Below, piece by piece: positions 1 through 8,397 of a DNA stretch of 64,000 bases. The position numbers and the translations under genes are program-made. The notes beneath the pieces were generated by a model. It was not told the origin of the DNA. It worked only from the letters and a program-made list of their open reading frames with translations, and ran no database searches. This stretch comes from Gemmatimonadaceae bacterium (GTDB taxonomy: Bacteria; Gemmatimonadota; Gemmatimonadetes; Gemmatimonadales; Gemmatimonadaceae). Location: positions 23,666 to 87,665 of the forward strand of contig JACCRF010000178.1 of NCBI GenBank assembly GCA_013813715.1. The letters run 5' to 3'. How positions within the stretch are numbered: position 1 is the stretch's first letter; every line of letters starts with the position of its first letter.

Positions 1-915
1 GCGCACCGCGCAGAATATTTCGCGCTGCGCAGCGTCATTCGTGCACTGTCTTCCCTGGATTGGAACACGGCGTGCGCAATCGGCGGAAGACTGGGCGCGT
101 TGGGGTACAGACCGCTCGGTGTCCGAAAGCGTGTTGCCGAGAAACAGATCGCCGCGGCGTTCCCCGAGCTCGACCGGAAAGGAGTTCAACGCATCGCCCG
201 GGCATCGTTCGACCATCTTGGCCGGGCGAGCATCGAAACTGCGCTGCTGCCTTCGCTTGGCGAGAAAGGCGTCCTCGGCATCGTTACCCAGGTGGACGGC
301 TGGGAGCACATGGAGCGGGCGATTGCGGCCAGGAAGGGGGTCGTAATGGTCGCCGGGCATCACGGAAACTGGGAGCTCCTCGGCGCGTACGTCGCGGCGC
401 GCGGCGTCCCGTTGGACGTCATCGCGCGCGGGATGGCCAACAAGCTCTTCGACCGGTACCTCAACGAAACGCGCACGCGGCTGGGCATGGTCGTCGTCCA
501 TGACTCCGAGGCGGTGAGGCGAACGCCCAGATCTTTGCGAGAAGGGCGGGCGGTGGGGTTCGTCGCGGATCAGGGAGTTCTCGGACTGGCTTCTACATTC
601 GTGCCATTCTTCGGACGGCCCGCCAAGACTCCCCGCGGCGCCGCGGTATTCGCCTTGCGATTCAATGCGCCGGTACTGTTCGTAGACGCGATCCGCCTGC
701 CGGACGGCAAGTACCGTATCATCATCGAGCCTGTCGAGGCGACACCGACGGGGAACCGTGAAGAGGACGTGGATGCGATCATACGGCGGTTCAGCCAGTT
801 GCTCGAGGGCTGGGTGAGACGCTTTCCGGAACAGTATTTCTGGCAGCATCGCCGGTGGCGCAGGCAGCCGCCGAACACGCCACCTGAGCTGAGGGATCCG
901 ACGCGTGCCGATTGA
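1..915 (+). CDS. Lysophospholipid acyltransferase, LpxL/HtrB family (5' end outside window)
   Basis: Inner-membrane acyltransferase of the lipid A secondary acyltransferase family, which moves an acyl chain from acyl-ACP to a (phospho)lipid A-type acceptor. The frame is open from base 1 with family-like residues (AEYFALRSVIRAL), so the start lies outside the window; the TTG at 100 is not the start. The catalytic H-x4-E motif is visible as HHGNWE around 358-375. Typical C-terminal residues (FPEQYFWQHRRWRR) lie shortly before the TGA at 913-915. The true substrate (lipid A, ornithine lipid or other) cannot be told from sequence. The next gene, a permease, starts 18 nt downstream, so the two may be co-transcribed although functionally unrelated. 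Confidence 0.9.
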   Translation, partial: AHRAEYFALRSVIRALSSLDWNTACAIGGRLGALGYRPLGVRKRVAEKQIAAAFPELDRKGVQRIARASFDHLGRASIETALLPSLGEKGVLGIVTQVDGWEHMERAIAARKGVVMVAGHHGNWELLGAYVAARGVPLDVIARGMANKLFDRYLNETRTRLGMVVVHDSEAVRRTPRSLREGRAVGFVADQGVLGLASTFVPFFGRPAKTPRGAAVFALRFNAPVLFVDAIRLPDGKYRIIIEPVEATPTGNREEDVDAIIRRFSQLLEGWVRRFPEQYFWQHRRWRRQPPNTPPELRDPTRAD

Positions 916-933
916 GCCGAGTGTGGAAAGCTG

Positions 934-1797
934 ATGCTGGACCATGCGCAGCAGCGACGGTTGTGGGGAGATTCCCGCGCGCGGTTCGGAGTCGCAGTGG
1001 TCGTCATCATGACGCTTGCCGCCCTCACCGCGCCTTTGATCGCGACGCACGATCCGCTCAAGATTGATCTGACCGACTTTCTATCGCGGCCGTCGGCGTC
1101 GCATTGGCTCGGCACGGACGTCCAGGGTCGCGACATATGGTCGCGGCTTGTGTTCGGCGCGCGCGTCTCGCTCACCGTCGGCCTCATCTCCCAGGGCATC
1201 GCGCTGTTGCTCGGCGTCACGCTCGGGCTGCTTGCCGGCTACTACGGAAAGTGGGTTGATGAGATCATCATGCGACTTGCCGATGTCACGCTTGCGTTTC
1301 CGACGCTTCTCCTGCTCATCGCGATGGTGGCGGCGTTCCAGCCGTCGATGGGAGTCGTGTTCGCGACAATCGGCGTCGTTGGCTGGGCGGGGATGGCGCG
1401 TCTCGTTCGCGGGCAGGTGCTGGTAGTGAGGCAGCTGGAGTATGTGCAGGCCATCCGTGCACTCGGCGCGCGCGATATTCGCGTAATGCTTCAGCACGTG
1501 CTGCCCAATGTGATTGCGCCGGTCGTCATCGCGGCAACCCTTGGGGTTGCGGGAGCGATCATGGCCGAGGCGGCGCTGTCGTTCCTTGGGCTCGGTGTTC
1601 CTCCGCCGACTCCGAGTTGGGGGTCGATGATCGCGGACGGCCGCGACCTCGACCAGTTGAGGCGCGCCCCGTGGACGTCCGTGTTTCCGGGAGTGGCGAT
1701 CGGGCTCGCGGTGCTCGGCTTCAACCTCCTTGGCGATGCGTTGCGCGACGCGCTCGATCCGAGGCAGCAGCGGCGGAATCCGCGGAACGTGATCTAA
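934..1797 (+). CDS. ABC transporter permease, DppC/OppC type
   Basis: Inner-membrane permease subunit of a peptide/nickel-type ABC importer. The 287-aa length is normal for the family. An N-terminal transmembrane segment (VAVVVIMTLAALTAPLI) is followed by the OppC-type HWLGTDVQGRDIWSRL segment at about 48-63, a cluster of membrane helices, and the EAA loop that docks to the ATPase (IRALGARDIRVMLQHVLPN, about 170-188). The C-terminal SFLGLGVPPPTPSWGSM is characteristic of DppC. Partners (DppB, the ATPases, a binding protein) are not downstream; they may lie left of the window. The substrate cannot be told. The ATG at 934 is the only sensible start. Confidence 0.93.
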   Translation: MLDHAQQRRLWGDSRARFGVAVVVIMTLAALTAPLIATHDPLKIDLTDFLSRPSASHWLGTDVQGRDIWSRLVFGARVSLTVGLISQGIALLLGVTLGLLAGYYGKWVDEIIMRLADVTLAFPTLLLLIAMVAAFQPSMGVVFATIGVVGWAGMARLVRGQVLVVRQLEYVQAIRALGARDIRVMLQHVLPNVIAPVVIAATLGVAGAIMAEAALSFLGLGVPPPTPSWGSMIADGRDLDQLRRAPWTSVFPGVAIGLAVLGFNLLGDALRDALDPRQQRRNPRNVI

Positions 1798-1801
1798 AGA
1801 G

Positions 1802-1852
1802 ACCCGGTACCCGGTGCCGGTTTACCCGGTGCCAATTGCCGGTTACCCGTTG
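1802..1852. repeat. Heptad repeat copy H1 (CCCGGTA-type, 7-nt period)
   Basis: About seven degenerate 7-nt units fill nearly the whole spacer between the permease and the sugar dehydrogenase. Units include cccggta, cccggtg, ccggtta and cccgttg. It ends right before the gaggagg ribosome binding site of the next gene. Same family as the copies near 4.5, 18.1, 23.2, 23.8, 35.4 and 50.6 kb. Confidence 0.75.
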
Positions 1853-1863
1853 AGGAGGGCGGA

Positions 1864-3075
1864 ATGCGGAAGCACAAGTCACGAGAAACCGTACTCGCAA
1901 TCATGGCCGCGGCGGCTGCGGCTTGCGCCGATTCGAACGCGGGGACGGCGCGCGCGGGTCTGGCCGACTCTGCGGCGAGTATCGCGGGAGCTGGCTCCGC
2001 GATTCCGGTGGCTGCGGAGATGCGACTCGAGCGGGTTGGCGGGCGTTTCGATCAGCCCCTGCAGGTCGTTTCCCCGCCTGGAGATCCTCGTCTCTTCGTT
2101 GTCGAGCAGGATGGCCGCATCCGTTTGATTCGCGGTGGTTCCGTGGTGCCCGCCGCGTTTCTCGACATCTCAACGCGCGTGCGGAGCGGGGGAGAGCAGG
2201 GTTTGTTGAGCATGGCGTTTCATCCAGGCTATCGCACGAATGGCCAGTTCTTCGTGAACTTCACCGATCGCAACGGCGATACCCACGTCGAGCGGTTCAT
2301 GGTGAGCTCGAATCCCGACGTGGCGGATCCCGCCTCGGCGAAGCTGATCCTGAAGATCGATCAACCGTACTCCAATCATAACGGCGGACTCGTGATGTTT
2401 GGCGCCGACGGCATGCTGTACGTGGGGATGGGCGACGGCGGTTCGGGAGGCGATCCGCGAGGCAACGGGCAGGACCCACGAGCGCTGCTCGGCAAGATTC
2501 TTCGGATCGATGTGAGCCGAGGCGATCCGTATTCCATTCCGCCGGGGAACCCGTTCGCGGATGGGGCCGCGGGACGGCGCGAGATCTGGGCGACGGGCAT
2601 GCGAAACCCGTGGAGGTTTTCTTTCGATCGGAGCGCGAGCCTGCTCTACATCGCCGACGTGGGGCAGAATGAGCAGGAGGAGATCAGCGTCGTCCCGGCG
2701 AATCGTGCCGGAGTCAACTTCGGCTGGAACATCATGGAGGGTGACCGCTGCTATCGTCCGCGAAACTGCAGGCGCGATGGGCTGGAGATGCCGGCTCTTA
2801 CGTACGGCCGCGACGGTGGCTCCTGCTCCGTCACTGGCGGGTTCGTCTATCGGGGGAAGAGAATCCCGGCGATTGCCGGCCATTACTTCTACTCGGACTA
2901 CTGTGCGGGATGGTTACGCAGCTTCCGCTACCAGAACGGTGCGGCAACCGATCGGCGCGAGTGGAAGACTGAGGAAGAGATTGGAAACGTCACGTCGTTC
3001 GGAGAGGATGCCGCGGGCGAGCTATACATTGTGACACATGGCGGGCGGGTGTATCGGATGATAGGAGTGAATTGA
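1864..3075 (+). CDS. PQQ-dependent sugar dehydrogenase family protein (GSDH), lipoprotein
   Basis: Six-bladed beta-propeller of the glucose/sorbosone dehydrogenase family, which oxidises sugars in the periplasm with PQQ; the true substrate is unknown. Family hallmarks are GGEQGLLSMAFHPGY (about 103-117), YSNHNGGLVMFGADGMLYVGMGDGG, GKILRIDV and WATGMRNPWRFSFDR, and near the C-terminus VTGGFVYRG. A signal peptide with a lipobox-like AAAC at residues 18-21 suggests a membrane-anchored form. ATG 1864 is preceded by gaggagggcgg. No PQQ biosynthesis genes are in the window, and some members of this family have lost PQQ catalysis, so the activity is inferred. Confidence 0.88.
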   Translation: MRKHKSRETVLAIMAAAAAACADSNAGTARAGLADSAASIAGAGSAIPVAAEMRLERVGGRFDQPLQVVSPPGDPRLFVVEQDGRIRLIRGGSVVPAAFLDISTRVRSGGEQGLLSMAFHPGYRTNGQFFVNFTDRNGDTHVERFMVSSNPDVADPASAKLILKIDQPYSNHNGGLVMFGADGMLYVGMGDGGSGGDPRGNGQDPRALLGKILRIDVSRGDPYSIPPGNPFADGAAGRREIWATGMRNPWRFSFDRSASLLYIADVGQNEQEEISVVPANRAGVNFGWNIMEGDRCYRPRNCRRDGLEMPALTYGRDGGSCSVTGGFVYRGKRIPAIAGHYFYSDYCAGWLRSFRYQNGAATDRREWKTEEEIGNVTSFGEDAAGELYIVTHGGRVYRMIGVN

Positions 3076-3127
3076 GCTCTGCCAGGATATCGCATCTGTG
3101 AGTTCCTCGCTGGGCAGAGATCTGGCG

Positions 3128-3180
3128 GTTGCCACGAGGTGCCCTCGGTGCCCTCGGTGCCTCTGTGTCTCTGTGGCAAC
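3128..3180. repeat. CTCTGTG-family dispersed repeat, copy a, with terminal inverted repeats
   Basis: The element begins gttgccac and ends gtggcaac, a perfect 8-bp terminal inverted repeat. It contains two ccctcggtg units and the ctctgtgtctctgtgg signature. It lies between the convergent sugar dehydrogenase and tyrS genes. Related copies are at 17.9, 26.5, 32.6, 44.7 and 62.4 kb. Confidence 0.7.
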
Positions 3181-3228
3181 TGCTAGATCCTTCGCGAGTG
3201 GAGAGGCCCGGATTGTGGACTCTCGTCG

Positions 3229-4479
3229 CTACCGGGAGACCCGTATCAGCCCATACTCACGCGCCCCTTTCCTCAACAGATAGTACGACCCCGCGAGCGG
3301 ATCCCCCGGCGATTCCGCGACCGCACCGATGCGCCGGCCGTTAATCGACGCGCCGCCCTGCTCGATCAGCCGACGAGCCGCGCCCTTCGACGCCGCAAGC
3401 TTCAGCTCGACCAGACCATCCACCACAGTCACCAACTCCGAAATCTCCGCGAAGGGCACCTCGCGACTGAGCGCATCGAGCGCACTGGCGGAGAGCGACG
3501 CGGGATCGCCCCTGGCGAAGAGCAGGCGCGAAACGTCCTCCGCGATCCTCGCCGCATCGGCTCCATGGACGCGCGTCGTCACCTCGCGCGCGAGCGCCTG
3601 CTGGGCAGCCCGCTCCTGCGGCTTCTTCAGAATGTCACGCTCGAGTGACTCGATCTCCCCGCGCGATAACAAGGTGAAAAAGCGCAGGTATTTTCCTGCG
3701 TCTCTATCGTCAACGTTGATCCAGAACTGATAGAAGCGATACGGCGACGTGCGATCGGCGTCGAGCCACACGTTGCCCGATTCGGTTTTCCCGAACTTCG
3801 TTCCCGATGCCGTCGCCACCAATGGGAAGGTGAGCGCATGTGCCTCCGCGGCCTCTGTCCTCCGGATCAATTCGAGGCCGGCGGTGATGTTGCCCCACTG
3901 GTCGCTGCCCCCGACCTGAAGCGTCACGCCATCGCGCAGGTATAGCTCACGGAAATCGTACGCCTGCAGGAGCATGTACGAAAACTCGGTGTACGATATT
4001 CCGGACTCCATTCGCTGCTGTACCGATTCCTTCGCCAGCATGTAGTTGATCGTGAAGTGCTTGCCGACATCGCGCATCAACTCGATCGCGCTCAACGGTC
4101 GCAGCCAGTCGGCGTTGTTTCGCATCTGCGCGGCATTGGTTCCCGTGAAATCCAGAAACCGTTCGAGCTGGCGCTTCAGTGCCCGCGTATTTTCCTCGAC
4201 GACATCGAGCGTGTTGAGCTGCCGCTCGGCAGTCTTTCCGCTGGGATCTCCGATCAGTCCCGTGCCGCCGCCGACCAGCGCGAACGGCGTATTGCCAGCG
4301 CGCTGGAGGTGCATCAGGCCCATGACGGGAATGAGGCTGCCGACATGAAGACTCGACGCGGTGGGATCGAATCCGCAGTACGCCGAGAGCGGTCCCCGGT
4401 CGAGGGCATCCTGAAGCGGCTCGGTATGCTGATGGAGCAGCCCGCGCCACGCGAGCTCCTCGAGAAGACTGGCGGTCAT
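3229..4479 (-). CDS. tyrS: Tyrosyl-tRNA synthetase
   Basis: Class I aminoacyl-tRNA synthetase charging tRNA-Tyr in the cytoplasm. The HIGH-like motif appears as HVGS in PTASSLHVGSLIPVMGLMHL, the KMSKS-like motif as KFGKTESG, and the tyrosine-site segment as YMLLQAYDF. The C-terminal 65 residues form an S4 RNA-binding domain (GAARRLIEQGGASINGRRI). I take the ATG at 4479-4477 (MTASLLEELAWRGLL) as the start; the frame stays open 14 codons further upstream but those residues are unlike the family. The resulting 416 aa is normal for TyrRS. It is divergent from the PBP1A gene, with heptad repeat H2 between them. Confidence 0.97.
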   Translation of the reverse strand: MTASLLEELAWRGLLHQHTEPLQDALDRGPLSAYCGFDPTASSLHVGSLIPVMGLMHLQRAGNTPFALVGGGTGLIGDPSGKTAERQLNTLDVVEENTRALKRQLERFLDFTGTNAAQMRNNADWLRPLSAIELMRDVGKHFTINYMLAKESVQQRMESGISYTEFSYMLLQAYDFRELYLRDGVTLQVGGSDQWGNITAGLELIRRTEAAEAHALTFPLVATASGTKFGKTESGNVWLDADRTSPYRFYQFWINVDDRDAGKYLRFFTLLSRGEIESLERDILKKPQERAAQQALAREVTTRVHGADAARIAEDVSRLLFARGDPASLSASALDALSREVPFAEISELVTVVDGLVELKLAASKGAARRLIEQGGASINGRRIGAVAESPGDPLAGSYYLLRKGAREYGLIRVSR

Positions 4480-4503
4480 TCCACCAAGATAGATGTTCTT
4501 CAG

Positions 4504-4555
4504 GCACGGGGCACCACGCACCGGGTACCAGGCACCAGGTACCGGGGGGCCGGGT
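4504..4555. repeat. Heptad repeat copy H2
   Basis: Seven consecutive degenerate 7-nt units, including taccagg, caccagg and taccggg. It occupies most of the divergent spacer between tyrS and the PBP gene, where both promoters would have to lie. Confidence 0.75.
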
Positions 4556-4570
4556 TAGTTTACTCTTCGC

Positions 4571-6802
4571 ATGGCTAAGCGCTCCGTTTCCTTCCGCCGG
4601 CGCCACCCAACACTGGTTCGGTCGGTCGTCCTTCTCATCGTCTTCGGCGCGGCGGTCGCGATGGGACTCGCCTACGGCGCGTGGGCGCTCGTCTGCCGCG
4701 GCGGCCAGTGCCCTCCCGTCGAGGCGCTCGGCGATTACACTCCGCGCCAGACGTCCAAACTCTATGCCGCCGACGGCCGCTTCATCGCCGAGCTCGGCAT
4801 CGAGCGCCGGACGCTCATCAAGCTCGACGAGATTCCCGAGACGGTGAAGCAGGCGTTTGTCATCACCGAAGACAAGCGCTTCTACCGGCACGCCGGCATC
4901 GACTGGCGCCGCGTCGTCGGTGCGCTGGTGCGCGACGTCCTCGCGGGCAGCTGGGACGAGGGCTTCTCCACGATCACCATGCAGCTTGCCAGGAACGTCT
5001 TTCCCGAGCGAATCTCGCGCGAAAAGACGCTCGTGCGAAAGATCAAGGAGGCGAAGGTCGCGCGCGGAATCGAGGCCAAGTACAGCAAGGAGAAGATTCT
5101 CGAGCTCTACATGAATCAGATCTCGCTGGGAAACGGCGCCCACGGCGTCGAGACCGCGTCCCAGCGGTACTTCGGAAAATCGGTGCGAGATCTGAACATC
5201 GCCGAAGCGGCCACACTGGCTGCGCTGCCGAAGGCGCCGGAGAGGTACAATCCCCGAAAGCATCCTGACCGCGCGATTCAGAGGCGCAATACGGTGATCG
5301 AGCTGATGCGCCGGAATGGCGCGATCAGCGATGCCGACGCCAGCGGCGCAAAGGCGTTTCCACTTCAGCTTGCGGACAAGACGGACGCCGGCGACACCGC
5401 TCCCTACTTCGTCGAATGGATAAGGCAGCAGCTCGACGCCCAGTTCGGACGCCAGCTCTACGAGCAGGGCCTGAGGGTTTACACCACCCTCGACCTCGAC
5501 ATGCAGCTCGCCGCGGAGCGTGCGCTGGAGCGCCAGCTCAAGCGCATCGAGGGCGGAAGCTACGGCCGTTTCTCGAATGAAAGCTACGAGCGCTACATCG
5601 CCCGGAGCCTCGCCGACGGCGGAGCCGCGCAGAACTCGCCGTACCTCCAGGGAGCGTTTGTTGCGCTCGATCCACGCAACGGTGCCGTTCGCGCGATGGT
5701 CGGCGGCCGCGATTTCTACGACTCGAAGTTCAATCGCGCAACGCAGGCGCGTCGCCAGCCGGGCTCGGCGTTCAAGCCCATCGTCTACGCGACAGCCGTC
5801 CAGAACGGACGCTCTCCGTCATACATGGTGGATGATGCACCCCTTGAGGTTCCGCAGGGCGGCGGCAAACCGTGGGCACCGAGGAACTACGATGGTCGTT
5901 TTGGCGGGCTGATGACGATGCGCCACGGCCTCTACGACTCGCGCAACCTCGTTGCAATCCGTGTCGGGATGGAGTTGGGTGAGCAGACCGTCATTAACGA
6001 AGCTCGCAACTTCGGCATTTCGACGCCGATTCCACCCTACCCGTCCATCTTCATCGGCTCGGCCGATGTATACCCGCTGGAGATGATCGCCGCGTACGGG
6101 CCGTTCGCGAACCAGGGGATCCGTGCTGCACCTGGCGCTATCCTGCGCGTCGAAAACGCGCGTCAGGAGGTTCTCTGGCAGCAGACGCCCAGCCGCAGCC
6201 AGGTGTTGTCCCCTGAGGAGGCATGGATCATGGTCGACATGATGAAGGACGTCGTTCGCCGTGGCACAGCGTCGGGGAGCGTGTGGGGAGCCGGATTCCG
6301 GCTGCCGGCCGGAGGAAAGACCGGAACCACGAACGACGGCACCGACGTGTGGTTCATTGGATACACGGCCGACCTCGTCGCCGGACTGTGGATCGGGTTC
6401 GACCGCCCGCGAAAGATCATGAACGATGCGCAAGGGGGACGCCTCGCCGCCCCAGCGTGGACGTCGTTCATGTCGGAGGTCTATCGAAGAAAGCCCGCGT
6501 CGCCCGACTGGCCGCGCCCCCCCTCACTGATCATCCGCGAGATCGACGCCAGTACCGGACTCCTTCAAACGCCCTACTGTCCACGCGAGTCGATCAGATC
6601 CGAGTTCTTCATTCCCGGAACCGAACCCGCGCGGGAATGCGACCGGCACCTTGGCTACATGTCGCCTGAGTTCGGGGACACGCTCGGACTGGAGCCGCCG
6701 CCCGGCTACGGTCAGCCGGTCGTTCCTCCCGTTCGCGGACCGGCGCGACCCGACACCATTCGCTCGCCGACTGACTCAGTCCGGATTCAGCGCACGCCAT
6801 GA
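4571..6802 (+). CDS. Penicillin-binding protein 1A (bifunctional glycosyltransferase/transpeptidase)
   Basis: Class A PBP that polymerises glycan strands and cross-links peptidoglycan at the outer face of the inner membrane. A single N-terminal membrane anchor spans about residues 16-38. The GT51 domain follows with the catalytic motif ITEDKRFYRHAGID (about 97-110) and the TITMQLARN motif. The transpeptidase domain carries the nucleophile motif S399-A-F-K and the K583-T-G-T motif. The proline-rich C-terminal tail (PPVRGPARPD) is probably unstructured. At 743 aa it lacks the extra OB-type insert of E. coli PBP1A. Its stop codon overlaps the start of the next gene by 4 nt (ATGA-type), implying coupling. 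Confidence 0.95.
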   Translation: MAKRSVSFRRRHPTLVRSVVLLIVFGAAVAMGLAYGAWALVCRGGQCPPVEALGDYTPRQTSKLYAADGRFIAELGIERRTLIKLDEIPETVKQAFVITEDKRFYRHAGIDWRRVVGALVRDVLAGSWDEGFSTITMQLARNVFPERISREKTLVRKIKEAKVARGIEAKYSKEKILELYMNQISLGNGAHGVETASQRYFGKSVRDLNIAEAATLAALPKAPERYNPRKHPDRAIQRRNTVIELMRRNGAISDADASGAKAFPLQLADKTDAGDTAPYFVEWIRQQLDAQFGRQLYEQGLRVYTTLDLDMQLAAERALERQLKRIEGGSYGRFSNESYERYIARSLADGGAAQNSPYLQGAFVALDPRNGAVRAMVGGRDFYDSKFNRATQARRQPGSAFKPIVYATAVQNGRSPSYMVDDAPLEVPQGGGKPWAPRNYDGRFGGLMTMRHGLYDSRNLVAIRVGMELGEQTVINEARNFGISTPIPPYPSIFIGSADVYPLEMIAAYGPFANQGIRAAPGAILRVENARQEVLWQQTPSRSQVLSPEEAWIMVDMMKDVVRRGTASGSVWGAGFRLPAGGKTGTTNDGTDVWFIGYTADLVAGLWIGFDRPRKIMNDAQGGRLAAPAWTSFMSEVYRRKPASPDWPRPPSLIIREIDASTGLLQTPYCPRESIRSEFFIPGTEPARECDRHLGYMSPEFGDTLGLEPPPGYGQPVVPPVRGPARPDTIRSPTDSVRIQRTP

Positions 6803-8154
6803 GGCGGTATCGCGCGCGCTGGGTTATCCCGGTAACGCGTCCGCCGATCGAGCTTGGATGCGTCGTCGAGCACGAGGGACGCATCGTGTTCGTCGGAGAC
6901 CGGTCGAACGCTCCCGACGGAGAGGACTGCGATCTCGGAGAGTGTGTACTCCTCCCCGGGCTGATCAACGCGCACACGCACCTCGAGCTCACGGCTATGC
7001 GCGGCTTCCTCGAGGATCTTTGCTTCAACGACTGGATTGACAAGCTGAGAAGCAGCCGCAACGAGGCGCTCACGACGGAGATGCTCCTCGACGCGGCGCG
7101 ATTCGGGATCGTCGAGGGTCTGCATTCGGGGGTTACGACATACGCCGACACCTGCTCGTCGGGCGTGGTGATGCAGGCGCTGCTCGAAATGGGTGTCCGC
7201 GGCATCATGTACCAGGAGACATTCGGTTCGTCGCCCGCGCAGTGTAGCGCCTCCATGGACAAGCTTCGCCTGATGGTCGACGAGCTGGCTCCGGCGCAGA
7301 CGGACATGGTTCGGCTCGGAATATCGCCGCACGCGCCCTACACGATCTCCGACGACCTGTACGAGGCGTGTGCTCTTTTTGCGGCCGACTGCGGATTGCC
7401 GATGGGCCTCCACATATCGGAGAGCGCGGCGGAACACGAGCTCGTCTCGGCCGGCACGGGTCCGTTCGCCGTCGAATGGCATGCACGCGGCCTCGAGGTC
7501 GTGCCACGCGCTCGCTCGCCGATCGCCTTGCTCGAGCGCACGGGGTGTCTCGACGGCTCTCCGCTGCTCATCCACTGTGTGCGCCTCGACTCGGAGGACA
7601 TCGCAACGATCCTCCGGCACGAGTGCGCCGTGGCGCATTGCCCGGCGTCGAACGCGAAATTCGGGCATGGCATTGCGCCCATCACCGAGCTTCTCGAGCG
7701 CGGCGTGACGGTCGCGCTCGGCTCCGATTCAGTGGCCAGCAACAACCGCATGGACATCCTGGAGGAGGCGCGTCTGGCCGCGCTCTTTCAGCGCGCCGGA
7801 AAACAGAGCGAGCGCGTTCTCCCCGCTCGACAGGCGCTCGAGCTCGCGACTATCGCCGGGGCGCGCGCGCTCGGCATCGATGACAGAGTGGGATCGCTCG
7901 AAACCGGCAAGGACGCTGACCTGGCCGCCTTCTCGCTTGCTGCCGCGCGCGTCACTCCAATCGGCGATGTTGTCGCTGCGATTCTCTTTGCTGTGGCTGG
8001 AACTCCTGCAGAGTTCGTTGCGGTCAAGGGCAGGCCGCTGATATCCGGCGGACGTCACGTCGGCGGCGATCCCACGGTGCGCGAGAGAGTCAGCGCGGCC
8101 GGGGATGCCCTCGCGGCCTGGGAACGGAGACTGCCGAAGAGCACACGCCTGTAG
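6799..8154 (+). CDS. Amidohydrolase, MtaD/SAH deaminase-like (possibly aminofutalosine deaminase)
   Basis: Metal-dependent deaminase of the amidohydrolase superfamily, subgroup acting on adenosine-type substrates (S-adenosylhomocysteine, methylthioadenosine or 6-amino-6-deoxyfutalosine). The first metal site is NAHTHLELTAMRG near residue 55. A second His is in GISPHAPYTIS (about 177), a third in GLHISESAAEHELV, and the catalytic Asp region is ALGSDSVASNNRMDIL near residue 310. The C-terminus has the usual GSLETGKDADLAAFSL composite-domain motif. The exact substrate cannot be decided; the aminofutalosine branch would require other futalosine-pathway genes, absent here. It is translationally coupled to the PBP gene, and its last codons form part of a long palindrome. 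Confidence 0.85.
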   Translation: MRRYRARWVIPVTRPPIELGCVVEHEGRIVFVGDRSNAPDGEDCDLGECVLLPGLINAHTHLELTAMRGFLEDLCFNDWIDKLRSSRNEALTTEMLLDAARFGIVEGLHSGVTTYADTCSSGVVMQALLEMGVRGIMYQETFGSSPAQCSASMDKLRLMVDELAPAQTDMVRLGISPHAPYTISDDLYEACALFAADCGLPMGLHISESAAEHELVSAGTGPFAVEWHARGLEVVPRARSPIALLERTGCLDGSPLLIHCVRLDSEDIATILRHECAVAHCPASNAKFGHGIAPITELLERGVTVALGSDSVASNNRMDILEEARLAALFQRAGKQSERVLPARQALELATIAGARALGIDDRVGSLETGKDADLAAFSLAAARVTPIGDVVAAILFAVAGTPAEFVAVKGRPLISGGRHVGGDPTVRERVSAAGDALAAWERRLPKSTRL

Positions 8155-8325
8155 CAAGAGCCTTGCAGCGTGAGCCGCTGGCCGCAGACGACACTGACCG
8201 TTCGTTCAGGGAGCCCGCGGTCCGGGTTCGCGATGGATACTGCGACCCGAATCGAACGGTCAGAGTCGCATGCAGCCGAGGGCTCAAGCTCGAAAGCTCC
8301 AGCTACGAGCGTGTGCTTTTCTCGT
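8136..8325. repeat. Imperfect palindrome of about 190 bp between the amidohydrolase and ilvE
   Basis: Left arm 8136-8211 and right arm 8245-8325 are reverse-complementary over most of their length. Perfect blocks are ctgaccgttcg (8194-8204) with cgaacggtcag (8253-8263), and gcacacgc (8141-8148) with gcgtgtgc (8310-8317). Shorter matched blocks (gtagc, gagcc, gca, cgac) fall in between in register. The left arm includes the final codons and stop of the upstream gene. As RNA it would fold into one long hairpin. It could be a MITE-like element, an inverted duplication, or a leader/terminator structure for ilvE. Confidence 0.7.
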
Positions 8326-8397
8326 TGTGGCCTTTCCTTGGTAGCGGGGCACCGGGCTACGTGAATAGCTTTCCTCTTCCCAACGCGCACAGGAAAA

